Positions 43,244 to 52,844 of a DNA stretch of 64,000 nt are shown piece by piece. Numbering within the stretch: the stretch's first letter is position 1; every line of letters starts with the position of its first letter. A program made the position numbers and the translations under genes. Source of the DNA: Spirochaetaceae bacterium (GTDB lineage Bacteria > Spirochaetota > Spirochaetia > Treponematales > Treponemataceae). Under the pieces are notes generated by a model. It was not told the origin of the DNA and did no database searches. It saw only the letters and a program-made list of their open reading frames with translations. Location of the stretch: assembly GCA_017936665.1 (NCBI GenBank), contig JAGBFB010000014.1:1-64000 (forward strand). The letters are read 5' to 3'.

Positions 43244-43272
43244 ATATTAGAGAATAAAGTTGTTAAGAATAG

Positions 43273-43301
43273 TTGTCAATACGGAAAAAAGATAGTAAAT
43301 T
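43273..43301 (+). promoter_or_regulatory. secA promoter, apparently leaderless
   Basis: TTGTCA (43273-43278) and TAAATT (43296-43301) are 17 bases apart; the expected start of transcription coincides with the ATG at 43308. No ribosome site is seen. Confidence 0.5.
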
Positions 43302-43307
43302 TAATTT

Positions 43308-46052
43308 ATGTTAGATTCTATTTTGACCTTTTTATTCGGCTCAAAAAGAGACCGAGATGTAAAACAGTTGTTACCTGTTGTAGAAAAAATCAATCAAAAA
43401 GAAGATTGGGCAAAGTCTTTAAAACCTGAAGATTTTCCTTTGCAAACTGCTGAATTTAAAAAGCGTCTTGCAAAAGGTGAAACTTTAAATGATATTCTTC
43501 CAGAAGCCTTTGCATTAGCAAGAGAGGCTGCTAGCCGTGTTTTAGGTGAACGTGCTTACGATGTTCAGCTTATGGGTTCATTGGTTCTTAATTCAGGCCG
43601 AATTGTAGAAATGAAAACTGGTGAAGGTAAAACTCTTATGTGTGTTGCCGCAGCCTACCTAAACAGCCTTACAGGTGAAGGTGTTCATGTTGTTACTGTA
43701 AACGATTATTTGGCAGAGCGTGATGCTTCTTGGATGAGCAAGGTTTACAATTACCTTGGTGTTTCTGTAGGAACTATTCTTTCTAATATGGATAACGATG
43801 CTCGTCGTCAAGCTTATGCCTGTGATATTACTTACGGAACAAATAACGAATTTGGATTTGATTATCTTCGTGATAATATGCACATCAATCCAAAAGATAA
43901 AGTTCAACGAGGATTTGCATTCTGTATCGTTGACGAAATTGACTCAATTCTTATTGATGAAGCTAGAACTCCTCTTATCATTTCTGGGCAAGGAGAAGAT
44001 GATACTGCAAAATTCTTTGAAGTTGATAAATATGTTGGACAACTAAAAGAAGTTGAAAAAAATCCTGAAACAGATGAATATCCAGATGAAGCTCAAGGGC
44101 AAGAAGTTATTGGTGATTATAAAATTGACGAAAAAAGCAAACGTGTTTCTTTCACTGATGCTGGTATGCTCAAAATTGAAGAAATTCTTAAAAAGCATAA
44201 TTTAATTTCTGGTAGCCTTTTTGATGAAGAAAACTTTGAGTATATTCACTATTTTACTCAAGCAGTAAGAGCTCATACTTTATATCACATTGATGTTGAT
44301 TATGTTGTTCAAGATAGACAAGTTCAAATTGTAGATGAATTTACAGGTCGTATTCTTGAAGGTCGCCGTTACGGTGATGGATTGCATCAAGCTATCGAAG
44401 CAAAAGAACATATTAGAATTGCTCAGCGAAACAGAACTATGGCAACAATCACTTTCCAGAACTTTTTCCGTATGTACAAAAAACTTTCTGGAATGACAGG
44501 TACTGCCGAAACTGAAGCCGTTGAATTTAATAAAATCTACGGATTAGATGTAGTTGTAATTCCTACAAATAAGCCTGTTGCTCGTATTGATGAAAACGAT
44601 GAAGTTTACATGAACGAAACTGACAAATGGGAAGCAATCTGTAAAGAAATTCAAGCTTGTCATAGCAAAGGACAGCCAATCCTTGTTGGTACTGTTTCCA
44701 TCGAAAAATCTGAATTACTTTCATCTTTGTTGACAAAAAAAGGAATTCGCCATGAAGTTCTTAATGCAAAAAATCATGCTCGCGAAGCCTTAATTATCGC
44801 AGAAGCGGGAAGTAAAGGTGCTGTAACTATTGCAACAAACATGGCTGGTCGTGGTACTGATATTAAACTTGGTGGAAATCCTGAATTCCGAGCTAGAAGA
44901 AAAGTTGGAACAGAAGCAAGTAACGAACAGTTTGAACAGGCTCTTGAAAAAGAAAAAATTCAGTGGCAAAAAGATTACGAAGAAGTAAAATCTCTTGGTG
45001 GACTTTACATTATTGGTACAGAACGTCATGAAAGCCGTCGAATTGATAATCAGCTTAGAGGTCGTTCTGGTCGTCAAGGTGATCCAGGTAGGAGTAAATT
45101 TTATATTTCATTAGATGATGATTTGATGCGACTTTTTGGTGGCGAAAAAATGAAATCCATGATGAAGCGTTTAGGAATGCCAAATGGAGAACCTATTTTT
45201 CATCCTTGGTTAACAAAGGGAATTGAGGGAGCGCAAACAAAAGTAGAAGAACGCAACTTTGAAATTCGTAAACATCTTCTTGAATATGATGATGTTTTGA
45301 ATGAACAAAGAAACTTTATTTACGGTCAACGAGATGATATTCTTGCTGATGAAAACTTAAAGAATCGTGTTTTAACTACAGCTGAAGAAACTCTAGAAGA
45401 TTATCTTGATGAATATAATAGCAAATCCAAAAAACAAGGAAATTCTGCCTTTACTGAACTTCAAGATAACTTAAAACGAACTTTTAATATCGTTATTCCT
45501 TCTGAAATTGATAAATCAAATTTAAAAGATGCAATTTTAGATTTAATGAAAAAAGATATTCAAGAAAAAGAAACTCTTGCAGGAAAAGAAAACTTGAATA
45601 TGTATATCCGTTATCAATATGTACAAGAAATTGATAAAAAGTGGTTAGATCATCTTGAAATTTTGGAAGGTTTACGGGAAGCTGTTCATTTGCGTTCTTA
45701 TGGTTCAAAAAATCCATTGACAGAATACAAGATTGACGGTTTTAATATATTCTATGATATGTTGGATAAAATTCGTTTAGATATTGCTTCTAGGGTATTT
45801 AGAGTAAAAGTGCAATCTGGTGAAGAAGCAAATCAACGAAGAACAGGTCCTCGTAGACAGATTAATGCTCAGCATAACGCTTACGGGGCTTTTGACGGAA
45901 ATTCTGCTATGGCAAGAGCCGCATCTTCTCCAATGGCAGCAAAAAGCCGAGGCGAAAGCGTAACAGTTGTAAGAACTACTCCAAAAGTAGGACGTAACGA
46001 CCCATGTCCATGCGGAAGCGGCAAAAAATACAAGCAGTGTTGTGGTCGGTAG
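43308..46052 (+). CDS. secA: Protein translocase ATPase SecA
   Basis: A 914-residue motor of the Sec translocon. Walker A is [13 protein letters not shown] (about residues 101-113), the DEAD-like motif [17 protein letters not shown] is near 208, the IRA switch region includes [14 protein letters not shown] (about 505), and the arginine motif [13 protein letters not shown] lies near 585. The C-terminus carries the zinc motif [20 protein letters not shown] that binds SecB and phospholipid. The full length is normal. The start codon coincides with the predicted start of transcription. A tandem repeat begins at its stop codon. Confidence 0.97.
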   Translation: MLDSILTFLFGSKRDRDVKQLLPVVEKINQKEDWAKSLKPEDFPLQTAEFKKRLAKGETLNDILPEAFALAREAASRVLGERAYDVQLMGSLVLNSGRIVEMKTGEGKTLMCVAAAYLNSLTGEGVHVVTVNDYLAERDASWMSKVYNYLGVSVGTILSNMDNDARRQAYACDITYGTNNEFGFDYLRDNMHINPKDKVQRGFAFCIVDEIDSILIDEARTPLIISGQGEDDTAKFFEVDKYVGQLKEVEKNPETDEYPDEAQGQEVIGDYKIDEKSKRVSFTDAGMLKIEEILKKHNLISGSLFDEENFEYIHYFTQAVRAHTLYHIDVDYVVQDRQVQIVDEFTGRILEGRRYGDGLHQAIEAKEHIRIAQRNRTMATITFQNFFRMYKKLSGMTGTAETEAVEFNKIYGLDVVVIPTNKPVARIDENDEVYMNETDKWEAICKEIQACHSKGQPILVGTVSIEKSELLSSLLTKKGIRHEVLNAKNHAREALIIAEAGSKGAVTIATNMAGRGTDIKLGGNPEFRARRKVGTEASNEQFEQALEKEKIQWQKDYEEVKSLGGLYIIGTERHESRRIDNQLRGRSGRQGDPGRSKFYISLDDDLMRLFGGEKMKSMMKRLGMPNGEPIFHPWLTKGIEGAQTKVEERNFEIRKHLLEYDDVLNEQRNFIYGQRDDILADENLKNRVLTTAEETLEDYLDEYNSKSKKQGNSAFTELQDNLKRTFNIVIPSEIDKSNLKDAILDLMKKDIQEKETLAGKENLNMYIRYQYVQEIDKKWLDHLEILEGLREAVHLRSYGSKNPLTEYKIDGFNIFYDMLDKIRLDIASRVFRVKVQSGEEANQRRTGPRRQINAQHNAYGAFDGNSAMARAASSPMAAKSRGESVTVVRTTPKVGRNDPCPCGSGKKYKQCCGR

Positions 46053-46169
46053 CCTTACGCATTGAAACAATGCGTACAACCTGATAGCGCAGCGCACAAT
46101 GTTGCGGCCGGTAGGATTACGCATTGAAACAATGTGTACAACTTGCTAGCGCAGCGAACAATGTTGCGG
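46047..46169 (+). repeat. Two tandem 61-bp repeats starting at the secA stop codon
   Basis: Copy 1 (46047-46107) and copy 2 (46109-46169) share the order CGGTAG, ACGCATTGAAACAAT, GCGCAGCG-ACAATGTTGCGG, with about 10 differences and a 62-base period. The first copy begins inside the last codons of secA and contains its TAG. Each unit holds the hairpin ACGCATTG/CAATGCGT. The word GATAGCGCAGC is shared with the GC-rich hairpin before fhs. Confidence 0.8.
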
Positions 46170-46180
46170 AATAAAATGTG

Positions 46181-46231
46181 TGTCATGCTGAACTTGTTTC
46201 AGCATCTATAACAAAGGTTTGCGTTGCAAAC
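46181..46231. repeat. Dispersed palindromic elements before the small membrane protein
   Basis: GTCATGCTGAACTTGTTTCA with its completing half (46181-46206) is the same family as at 12893 and 21892. GTTTGCGTTGCAAAC (46217-46231) is identical to 21254-21268. Confidence 0.75.
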
Positions 46232-46259
46232 TAAAATAAATTTGAAATAGAGGTATTTT

Positions 46260-46490
46260 ATGATTTCTTTAATTTTAGGATTAATTTTTATCGCATTTAC
46301 TGTTTTTGCAAGTTTACCAAACGGATTAAACTGGGGTGTAGAAATTATTGCATTCTTGAAAGGATGTGCTCCTGTTTTAACAGCTATTGTAGGTTTAATT
46401 GCAGTGTTTATTGGAATTGCTGATATCAAAGATAAACAAGAAGCAAAAAAAGAAGAGGAAGCAGCCTTAAAATCTAGTGAAGATAAATAG
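46260..46490 (+). CDS. Small two-span membrane protein
   Basis: A 76-residue protein with a GAGG site upstream. Two hydrophobic segments (about 3-18, SLILGLIFIAFTVFA, and 36-53, APVLTAIVGLIAVFIGI) are followed by a charged C-terminal tail (DIKDKQEAKKEEEAALKS), likely cytoplasmic. No named family recognised. It lies alone between the repeats after secA and the rplM promoter. Confidence 0.65.
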   Translation: MISLILGLIFIAFTVFASLPNGLNWGVEIIAFLKGCAPVLTAIVGLIAVFIGIADIKDKQEAKKEEEAALKSSEDK

Positions 46491-46499
46491 TTTTAATGC

Positions 46500-46529
46500 T
46501 TGACATTCACCTAGAAAAAATATTATTAT
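46500..46529 (+). promoter_or_regulatory. rplM-rpsI promoter
   Basis: A perfect -35 TTGACA (46500-46505) is followed by overlapping TATTAT words at 46521-46526 and 46524-46529 (spacers 15 and 18). This would give a leader of about 165 bases before rplM. Confidence 0.6.
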
Positions 46530-46581
46530 TTAATCCCGTATATTATAAATTCTGTACGACTAAAGGCACAGTCTACAGATA

Positions 46582-46676
46582 GTAAGAAGTTCTGTTAGGA
46601 ATTTTCTTAAAGTTGTACAAAGTTTGCTCACTTTTTACAACTTGAAGAAAAACAAGATGCTCATGTTTTTCTTTTT
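46582..46676 (+). promoter_or_regulatory. Structured leader of rplM-rpsI with a terminator-like hairpin
   Basis: Two strong hairpins follow one another: AAGTTGT (46610-46616) with ACAACTT (46637-46643), enclosing AAAGT/ACTTT; and AAGAAAAACA (46645-46654) with TGTTTTTCTT (46664-46673), followed by more T. An imperfect third pairing (AAGAAGTTC with GAATTTTCTT) precedes them. The layout suits autogenous control or attenuation by L13, as seen with other ribosomal leaders, but I cannot match it to a known motif. Confidence 0.5.
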
Positions 46677-46700
46677 ACAAAATATTTATAAGGTATATAC

Positions 46701-47123
46701 ATGAAAACTATTTATGTAAAAAACCAGACACGTAACTGGTATGTTATCGATGCGGAAAATAAGCCGCTCGGACGTGTAGCAGCTAAAGCAGCAGCTGTTT
46801 TACGAGGAAAAAATAAGGCAACTTACACACCTAATGAAGAAATGGGTGACTATGTAGTTGTTATCAATGCAGCAAAAGTTGCAGTAACAGGTTCTAAAAA
46901 AACTGATAAAATGTATTATCATCATACAGGTTATGTAGGTGGATTAAAATCTTTTACATTTGAAAAGAAAATTGAAAGACATCCAGAAGATCCTATTATG
47001 TTGGCTGTAAAAGGTATGCTTCCTAAAGGACCTTTAGGTCGTAAATTGTTGTCAAATTTGAAAGTGTTTGCTGGTGCTGAACACACTCATACAGCACAGA
47101 ATCCTCAGTCTTTGGAAGTATAA
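46701..47123 (+). CDS. rplM: 50S ribosomal protein L13
   Basis: A 140-residue L13. [20 protein letters not shown] at the start, the [14 protein letters not shown] loop (about 74-87) and [19 protein letters not shown] (about 110-128) are diagnostic. It starts 165-200 bases after a promoter with a structured leader and is followed by rpsI 15 bases downstream, the standard pair. An AAGG site precedes the ATG. Confidence 0.97.
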   Translation: MKTIYVKNQTRNWYVIDAENKPLGRVAAKAAAVLRGKNKATYTPNEEMGDYVVVINAAKVAVTGSKKTDKMYYHHTGYVGGLKSFTFEKKIERHPEDPIMLAVKGMLPKGPLGRKLLSNLKVFAGAEHTHTAQNPQSLEV

Positions 47124-47138
47124 GTTTAGGAGTCTATC

Positions 47139-47531
47139 GTGGTAAAAAATATTGCTATTGGAACAGGAAGAAGAAAAACAGCAACAGCTCGTGTTTTTGT
47201 ACGAGATGGTTCTGGTAAAATTGTTGTAAATGGAAAAGATGTTGCAGATTATTTTGCTACAGCAGAACAAGTTCAAGTTGTTCGTCAGCCATTAATGGTA
47301 ACATCATCAGAAAATAAATACGATTTACTTATCAATGTTGTAGGTGGTGGTCTTAACGGTCAAGCAGGTGCTTGTTTACATGGGATTGCAAGAGCTTTAA
47401 CACAAGTAGATCAAGCAAATTATGCATCATTGAAAGCAAACGGTTATCTTACTCGTGATCCTCGTATGGTTGAACGCAAGAAATACGGTCAACGTGGAGC
47501 TCGTAGAAGATTCCAATTCAGTAAACGTTAA
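47139..47531 (+). CDS. rpsI: 30S ribosomal protein S9
   Basis: A 130-residue S9, starting with GTG at 47139 after a TAGGAG site. GTGRRKTATARVFVRDGSGK opens the protein, GGGLNGQAGACLHGIARAL sits in the middle, and the C-terminal RRRFQFSKR tail reaches the P-site tRNA. It is co-transcribed with rplM, and recX starts 12 bases after its stop. Confidence 0.97.
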   Translation: MVKNIAIGTGRRKTATARVFVRDGSGKIVVNGKDVADYFATAEQVQVVRQPLMVTSSENKYDLLINVVGGGLNGQAGACLHGIARALTQVDQANYASLKANGYLTRDPRMVERKKYGQRGARRRFQFSKR

Positions 47532-47543
47532 TTTTATATCATT

Positions 47544-48215
47544 ATGCAGATTTCAGATTATTCTAGTTTTGAAACAGATTCTAAAGATTCTGAAACTGTA
47601 TATATGTTTATTGATTCAATAGAAGAGGTCTCTGGAGGTTGTTTGAAAGTTATACCTTCTAAGGGACCTTCTTTTTTTATTAGGCTAGATTATGTAGATA
47701 ATGAATTGCAATCAAAGATTAATCCTTATCAGTCATTAAATGAAAATGAAACTGAGTTATTATTGGCTGCTGGTTATGCTTTTTTATCAGAACGTGATGC
47801 TTTGAATTATTTAAATAGGAGTGAACATAGTCGATTTTTGTTAACTCAAAAATTGCAAAAAAAAGGACATAGAATTGAAGCCATAAATTGTTCATTAGAT
47901 TTTCTTGAACAAAAAAATTACTTATCAGATAGAAGGTATGCAATTTCTTGGTTACGAAATAGACGTATTTCTAAATCTGAAGGAAGAAAAAAACTTTTTC
48001 AGCATTTACTAGCACGAGGAATTTCAAAATCAATTGCTGAGGATGCCTTAGATGAATTTTATGATGAATTTTCTGAATTTGCAATGTTAGAAAAAGCATA
48101 TTCCAAATGTCTAAAACAAAATTTACCTGAAGATAAAATTGATAAAAAATTATTGTTATGGGGTTTTTCATTTTCAATGATAAAAGAAGTTAAAAACAGT
48201 TATCTTAAAAATTAG
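47544..48215 (+). CDS. recX: Recombination regulator RecX
   Basis: A 223-residue RecX-family protein, which modulates RecA filaments. The three-helix repeats are visible from about residue 75 on: ALNYLNRSEHSRFLLTQKL, LDFLEQKNYLSDRRYAISWL and LFQHLLARGISKSIAEDAL. The ~70-residue N-terminal extension (MQISDYSSFETDS..., a beta-rich part) is longer than in many RecX. It lies directly after rpsI, probably co-transcribed, not next to recA as in many bacteria. Confidence 0.85.
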   Translation: MQISDYSSFETDSKDSETVYMFIDSIEEVSGGCLKVIPSKGPSFFIRLDYVDNELQSKINPYQSLNENETELLLAAGYAFLSERDALNYLNRSEHSRFLLTQKLQKKGHRIEAINCSLDFLEQKNYLSDRRYAISWLRNRRISKSEGRKKLFQHLLARGISKSIAEDALDEFYDEFSEFAMLEKAYSKCLKQNLPEDKIDKKLLLWGFSFSMIKEVKNSYLKN

Positions 48216-48302
48216 AATATAAATTACTTAAAATTTTTCTTTTTTTGTTTGAAATAAATATTTAAAATTGCTATACTATATGTATAATAATTAAGGAGAA
48301 AT

Positions 48303-48911
48303 ATGTCTAAGGATTCAAATAAAACAATAGTTTATTCCGCACTCGAAGTTGCTAATATATGTGGTGTTGTAAATCAAACAGCAATTAATTGGATTCGTAA
48401 CGGATATTTAAAAGCATTTTCTACACCTGGTGGTCAATATAGAATTTATCTTGAAGATTTAGTTGATTTTATGAAAGAAAGAAATATGAAAATTCCTACA
48501 GAACTTTTAGAAGCTTCTCAGCAAAAGAAATCTATTTCTGCATCAATTTTGATAGTAGATGACGACAGAGGCTTAAATCAAGTAGTAACTAAATTTATCG
48601 AAAAAGAAATTCCTGATTTGAGCATTTTTCAAGCATTTGATGGTTTTGAAGCTGGCGCAATTATGGCTGAAAAAAAGCCAAATATTATATTACTAGATTT
48701 GGATTTGCCAGGTGTTAATGGTGAAGATTTATTCAAAAAAATTAATGCTTCTGAAGAATTTGGTAAACCTGTGGTTTGTGTTATGACTGCGTTGAAGGAT
48801 GAAACTGTTCTTGATAGATTAAAAGATAATGGAGTTGAAAACTTTTTTATTAAACCATTAAATCTTGTAGAAATATCAGATACTGTTAAGGATTTGATTA
48901 AAAGTTTATAA
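48303..48911 (+). CDS. HTH-receiver regulator with reversed domain order
   Basis: A 202-residue protein with an N-terminal MerR/excisionase-type helix-turn-helix (about 10-60: YSALEVANICGVVNQTAINW, then TPGGQYRIYLEDLVDFM) and a C-terminal receiver domain (about 80-202). The receiver has the acidic pocket (ILIVDDDRG), the phospho-acceptor Asp in LLDLDLPG (about 138), Thr in VMTALKD and Lys in FIKPL, so it should accept phosphate. Typical response regulators have the receiver first. No kinase is encoded nearby. An AAGGAG site precedes the ATG. The promoter appears to lie at about 48250-48290. Confidence 0.85.
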   Translation: MSKDSNKTIVYSALEVANICGVVNQTAINWIRNGYLKAFSTPGGQYRIYLEDLVDFMKERNMKIPTELLEASQQKKSISASILIVDDDRGLNQVVTKFIEKEIPDLSIFQAFDGFEAGAIMAEKKPNIILLDLDLPGVNGEDLFKKINASEEFGKPVVCVMTALKDETVLDRLKDNGVENFFIKPLNLVEISDTVKDLIKSL

Positions 48912-48967
48912 ATTATTTTTGCAATGAATAACCTATCGATTATCCATTGCAAAATATATTAGTTTTT

Positions 48968-49984
48968 CTATTTTACGTAAAGATAGGCAGGGTATTCAAT
49001 TTGAGAAGACTCTGCCATTATTTTTTCTAAAAAACTACTTTGTGAAGTTAATCCTTGTACATTTGAGTACATATCAAAAAGGTAGTTATAGAAGGATTTT
49101 TCTTTTGTGTATCTAAATTCTGTAAAAGTTAAATCTTTAATATCAGTAAAATAAATTTTCATTTGAGATTTTGCTTCTTCATAAGTTAAAATTTCATCAA
49201 TGAGTTTGTGTTTTAAGGCTTGTTGTGCGGTATAAATTCTACCATCCGCAAGTTGAGTTACCTTTTCTTTTGATAAATTTCTGCTTGTAGAAACAATTTG
49301 AGTAAATTGATTATAACATTCATCAGCAACAGATTGCATAATAGCTCTTTGTTCTGGTGTTAATGGCTGATCTATGTTTAACATATTTTTGTTTTTTCCC
49401 GCAGTAATTGTATTCATTTTTATTCCATGTTTTGCCATAAATTCTGATAAATCTATAGATTGTCCAGCAATTACTCCAATGGAACCTGTAAGGGTATTTC
49501 TGTTTGCAATAATCTTTTCTGCTGAACAAGCGATGTAATATCCTCCTGAAGCAGCTGTTGCTCCAAGATATGCCCAAACAGGTTTATTTTGGCTGTAATC
49601 AAGAAGGGCTAAGTAAACTTGGTCTGATTCGTAAACTGCTCCACCTGGGGAATTTATAAAAAGCATAATTCCTACATTTGAAACATCATTTTTTAATGTA
49701 TCAATGGTTTCTAATAACCAAGCTTGATTGTAGCTTTCATTTTCTTCTTGAATTGTTCCTTCAATATACAATTCTGCAATATAATTTTTTCCGTTTTTTG
49801 CAATAGGGTTTAATGATGAATTTTCACCAAAAAAATCCTTGAAAATTCCAAAAGCTAAAACTAAAACTATGATTATAATGAAAACTAATAAACCTTTATT
49901 TTTAGATTTTTTCTTTTTTGGGGACTTTTGTGGATTATTCACAACTTCCTGTTTTTCTTGATTTTGATTCATTTCGTCGCTCAT
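48968..49984 (-). CDS. sppA: Signal peptide peptidase SppA
   Basis: A 338-residue membrane-bound serine protease (S49) that degrades cleaved signal peptides. One N-terminal span (about 28-48, LLVFIIIIVLVLAFGIF) anchors it. The catalytic region GATAASGGYYIACSAEKIIA (Ser near 145) and the Lys-bearing TLTGSIGVIAG (about 165) are present. It has a single catalytic half, as in the short archaeal/Gram-positive type, not the duplicated E. coli form. Its ATG overlaps the DUF975 stop codon in TAATG. Confidence 0.92.
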   Translation of the reverse strand: MSDEMNQNQEKQEVVNNPQKSPKKKKSKNKGLLVFIIIIVLVLAFGIFKDFFGENSSLNPIAKNGKNYIAELYIEGTIQEENESYNQAWLLETIDTLKNDVSNVGIMLFINSPGGAVYESDQVYLALLDYSQNKPVWAYLGATAASGGYYIACSAEKIIANRNTLTGSIGVIAGQSIDLSEFMAKHGIKMNTITAGKNKNMLNIDQPLTPEQRAIMQSVADECYNQFTQIVSTSRNLSKEKVTQLADGRIYTAQQALKHKLIDEILTYEEAKSQMKIYFTDIKDLTFTEFRYTKEKSFYNYLFDMYSNVQGLTSQSSFLEKIMAESSQIEYPAYLYVK

Positions 49985-50727
49985 TATTTTTCTCCTTGTG
50001 TATGATATAATTCTTCCATTGTGATTCTGTTTTTGTTTAGAGCGTTGCCTAGTAAAAATTTATACGCATTTGCAAAAGATAAATTCATGTAAGGAAATAG
50101 CCATAAAAATCCAATTCCAAAAGTTAAAGATGATAAAATCATCCAACCTAAGAAACTTAAATACATTATAAATAAATCCCACTTGTATCCCTTTGTGATT
50201 TTCATGCTGATTTTCATGGCTTCTGGAATTGATACGTCAGGAAATTCTGCTAAAATGTATTTCATCTGTGAATATGAAAAGGCTTTTATTATTCCTGGAA
50301 TAAAAAACAGAAATGACCATAAAATTATCCATAACATGAACCATAAATGACTTAAAATTCCTTTTAGCCATAGGGAAAGTGCATTTAAGAAATCTTGAAA
50401 TTCAATAGGATTTTTGTTTCTCATATCCAAAAAAAACTTTGCAAAGGCAATGCTGAAAATTCCTAATAAAATTTGATTAATAATTGATGTTGTCCAAGAT
50501 AGTGGAATTGCATCATCTTTTGGAACTAAATTAAAACTGTAAGAATAAGAAAAATTTTCTATGGACGTAAAATCTGGTAAATCAAACTGAAATGAATCTT
50601 TATTGATTATAAAAAACATTACATAAAAAATTAAGGTGATAACTACTGGCAAAGTCCAAGATTTTCTTAATCTGAGTTTTGCTTGTTGTTTAAATTGTAT
50701 CCTGTCAAATAAATCTGAATTATTCAT
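49984..50727 (-). CDS. DUF975-family membrane protein
   Basis: I chose the ATG at 50727 (MNNSDLFDRIQFKQQAKLRL), which overlaps the stop codon of the upstream hydrolase and so is translationally coupled; a longer frame to 50772 overlaps that gene further. The ~247-residue protein has about five to six spans and the DUF975-like features KQQAKLRLRKSW at the start and IWILWSFLFFIPGIIKAFSYSQMKYILAE-type segment (about 50247-50330). It precedes sppA. The function of DUF975 proteins is unknown. Confidence 0.75.
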   Translation of the reverse strand: MNNSDLFDRIQFKQQAKLRLRKSWTLPVVITLIFYVMFFIINKDSFQFDLPDFTSIENFSYSYSFNLVPKDDAIPLSWTTSIINQILLGIFSIAFAKFFLDMRNKNPIEFQDFLNALSLWLKGILSHLWFMLWIILWSFLFFIPGIIKAFSYSQMKYILAEFPDVSIPEAMKISMKITKGYKWDLFIMYLSFLGWMILSSLTFGIGFLWLFPYMNLSFANAYKFLLGNALNKNRITMEELYHTQGEK

Positions 50728-51565
50728 TGAAATTGTAATATACTCCTTGTTGTGCGTAACCTGCAAATCCATCTTTTATTGGATTTTCTTGGCTAAAATT
50801 ATCTCCATAATGGCATAAAAACATTTTGCTACGAATTTCTGGAGGTAATGTTTTTAAATCATGATAATATGCGTGAACTCCACCTGGATAAAATTGACAA
50901 TCATGAAAGATGTATTCAATTGTTGGGTATGCTTCTAACATTCCATAGATTAAATCAGGATCAAATCTTGTATCACTAGGGAATAAAATCCTATCATCAA
51001 TTAAAACTCCTATAGAATAAAAAGATTCTTTCCAAGATTTTGCAGTTTCTGGAATGTGCATTGTTCTAAACATTTTAATATCAATTGAACCAACTTTAGC
51101 TTGATAAATAGGTCGTGGTTTTTTATTTATAAGAGTTGGCTTAATTTGATAAAAATAATCGTCAAAACCTAGATATTCTCCGTTTTTATATTCGCTATAG
51201 GCATTTCCACCTTTTAAAGATTGTTCCCAAAGGATTTTTTTGTATTCATCAGAAATAACCATTGTAGGCTTTGTTTTAGAAATATATCTTCCCATTAGAG
51301 CAACTTCTTCTAATCCTCCAATGTGATCAGCGTGGGAGTGGGTGATTAATAGATTTTTTATACTTGAAGTATTTATTCCATAATTCCACAATGCGTAAGG
51401 ACACAAAGTTCCACAATCAATTAAAAGATGATCAAAGCCTTTTATAACTAAAATATTATTTTGAAAATGAGCTTTTGCAAAGGCACTACCAACTCCAACA
51501 AAGAAAAATGTTAATCCACCGTTATTTTCTAAAGTTAAAGTTTTATCAAGATTTTCTATTTTCAT
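50720..51565 (-). CDS. Metallo-beta-lactamase-fold hydrolase
   Basis: A 281-residue MBL-fold protein with LITHSHADHIGGLEEVALMG (about 74-93) carrying the His-x-His-x-Asp-His zinc site, a later His in MFRTMHIPET (about 168), an Asp in LFPSDTRF (about 197) and a His in HDCQFYPGG and LCHYGDN. The pattern resembles the RNase Z/phosphodiesterase branch rather than lactamases, but it is not tRNase Z (no long exosite). It lies 12 bases after the FGGY kinase gene and overlaps the next gene. Confidence 0.8.
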   Translation of the reverse strand: MKIENLDKTLTLENNGGLTFFFVGVGSAFAKAHFQNNILVIKGFDHLLIDCGTLCPYALWNYGINTSSIKNLLITHSHADHIGGLEEVALMGRYISKTKPTMVISDEYKKILWEQSLKGGNAYSEYKNGEYLGFDDYFYQIKPTLINKKPRPIYQAKVGSIDIKMFRTMHIPETAKSWKESFYSIGVLIDDRILFPSDTRFDPDLIYGMLEAYPTIEYIFHDCQFYPGGVHAYYHDLKTLPPEIRSKMFLCHYGDNFSQENPIKDGFAGYAQQGVYYNFNE

Positions 51566-51577
51566 GGCTTTATTATA

Positions 51578-52843
51578 TCACAAATTTGAATTTTTGGGAA
51601 AATATTTTGTTGTTACAGTTACCATTTTTTGTGCAGCACTTTGAATTGATGTATAATTTTGTAAACCTACATTTGAAATTATTGCATTTCCCATAAGTTC
51701 TGCATCGGGACAATTGGTTACACAAAGTTCAAGATTTGTAACATCACTTTTAAATTGCATCCAATGTGGATTTTTTGCTTGTCCACCAGTACAAACTATT
51801 TGATTTTCTGTTTCATTTGGCATTGATAAATTTTTTTGTTTTTCTAAAATTATTTTTTCAAAAGCATTTTTTACTTCTTTTGCAATTTCAAAAATTAATT
51901 TATATCCTGAATTTTCTTTGCTTTTAAGTAAGTCAATGATACATTCTTCATAAGAATTTTCTTTCCATTTTGAAGTATTTTTCCATTGTGTAAATCTTGT
52001 TCCTGTGTCTTTCAAAAGAAAACTAACATTGTACAAATCAGAAATTACAGAAGGAAGATTTCTAAATCCTTCTGCAAAAATTGGTTTATTTGAACATAGA
52101 TTTATTCCTTCGCTGGAACCTGAGCGATCACAAATTTTTCCGACAGAAAGTGTGTTTGTTCCGATTAAGGCTGTTACAAAATCAGGTCCTCCACAAAAAA
52201 CTGGGATTTTTTCGGTTGAGTCAATTTGGAATTTTGCTAAAATTTCCTTTCTTAAAAAACCAGAGTTAAATCCTATGGGTACAAAATCAGGAAGTAATTT
52301 GTAATCAATATCAAATTCAGATAAATCTTCTTTTGTCCAATATGCAGATAAAAAGCGTTTTTCGGGTAAAATTGTAACTTGGGTATTTGTTAAAAAGTTG
52401 ATAAAAAATTCTGGTCCAGACAAAATAGCTTTTGCGTCTTCATAGATTTTAGGAAAAAGATTTTTTAAATAAAGTAATCTTGGTAAAAAAATTGATTTTG
52501 AGTTTTTTGACAATTCTGAAATTTCATGAATATTGGAATTTGAAAATTCTTTGTTCCATAAAATTGTAAAGGTGGAATTTTCATTTACGGCAGTTAGGGT
52601 TGGACCATTGCCTGAAACTGAAATTCCTTGGATTTTATAATTTGAAATTTGTAAATTTTTTCCAGCTTGAAAAAAAGAATTTATCCAACAATTTGAAATT
52701 TCATAAGGATTCTCAATTTGAATTGGTGAAAATCGTACAACAGTTGAAGAAAAAACAAAGCCACATTCACTAATGAGTGCGGCTTTTAAAGATGAGGTTC
52801 CAATGTCTATACAAAAAGATGCCTTTTTTAGTTCTTTTTGCAT
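51578..52843 (-). CDS. FGGY-family carbohydrate kinase
   Basis: A 421-residue sugar kinase of the ASKHA fold. The first phosphate loop is FCIDIGTSSLKAAL (about residues 11-24), GISVSGNGPTLTAVN lies near 75, and the second-domain motif FCGGPDFVTALIGT near 210 with DRSGSSEGIN. It is somewhat shorter than xylulokinase or glycerol kinase (about 480-500), so some C-terminal elements are reduced. The substrate is unknown. It starts 1 base after the prs stop codon, so it is translated with prs. Confidence 0.8.
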   Translation of the reverse strand: MQKELKKASFCIDIGTSSLKAALISECGFVFSSTVVRFSPIQIENPYEISNCWINSFFQAGKNLQISNYKIQGISVSGNGPTLTAVNENSTFTILWNKEFSNSNIHEISELSKNSKSIFLPRLLYLKNLFPKIYEDAKAILSGPEFFINFLTNTQVTILPEKRFLSAYWTKEDLSEFDIDYKLLPDFVPIGFNSGFLRKEILAKFQIDSTEKIPVFCGGPDFVTALIGTNTLSVGKICDRSGSSEGINLCSNKPIFAEGFRNLPSVISDLYNVSFLLKDTGTRFTQWKNTSKWKENSYEECIIDLLKSKENSGYKLIFEIAKEVKNAFEKIILEKQKNLSMPNETENQIVCTGGQAKNPHWMQFKSDVTNLELCVTNCPDAELMGNAIISNVGLQNYTSIQSAAQKMVTVTTKYFPKNSNL

Positions 52844-52844
52844 T

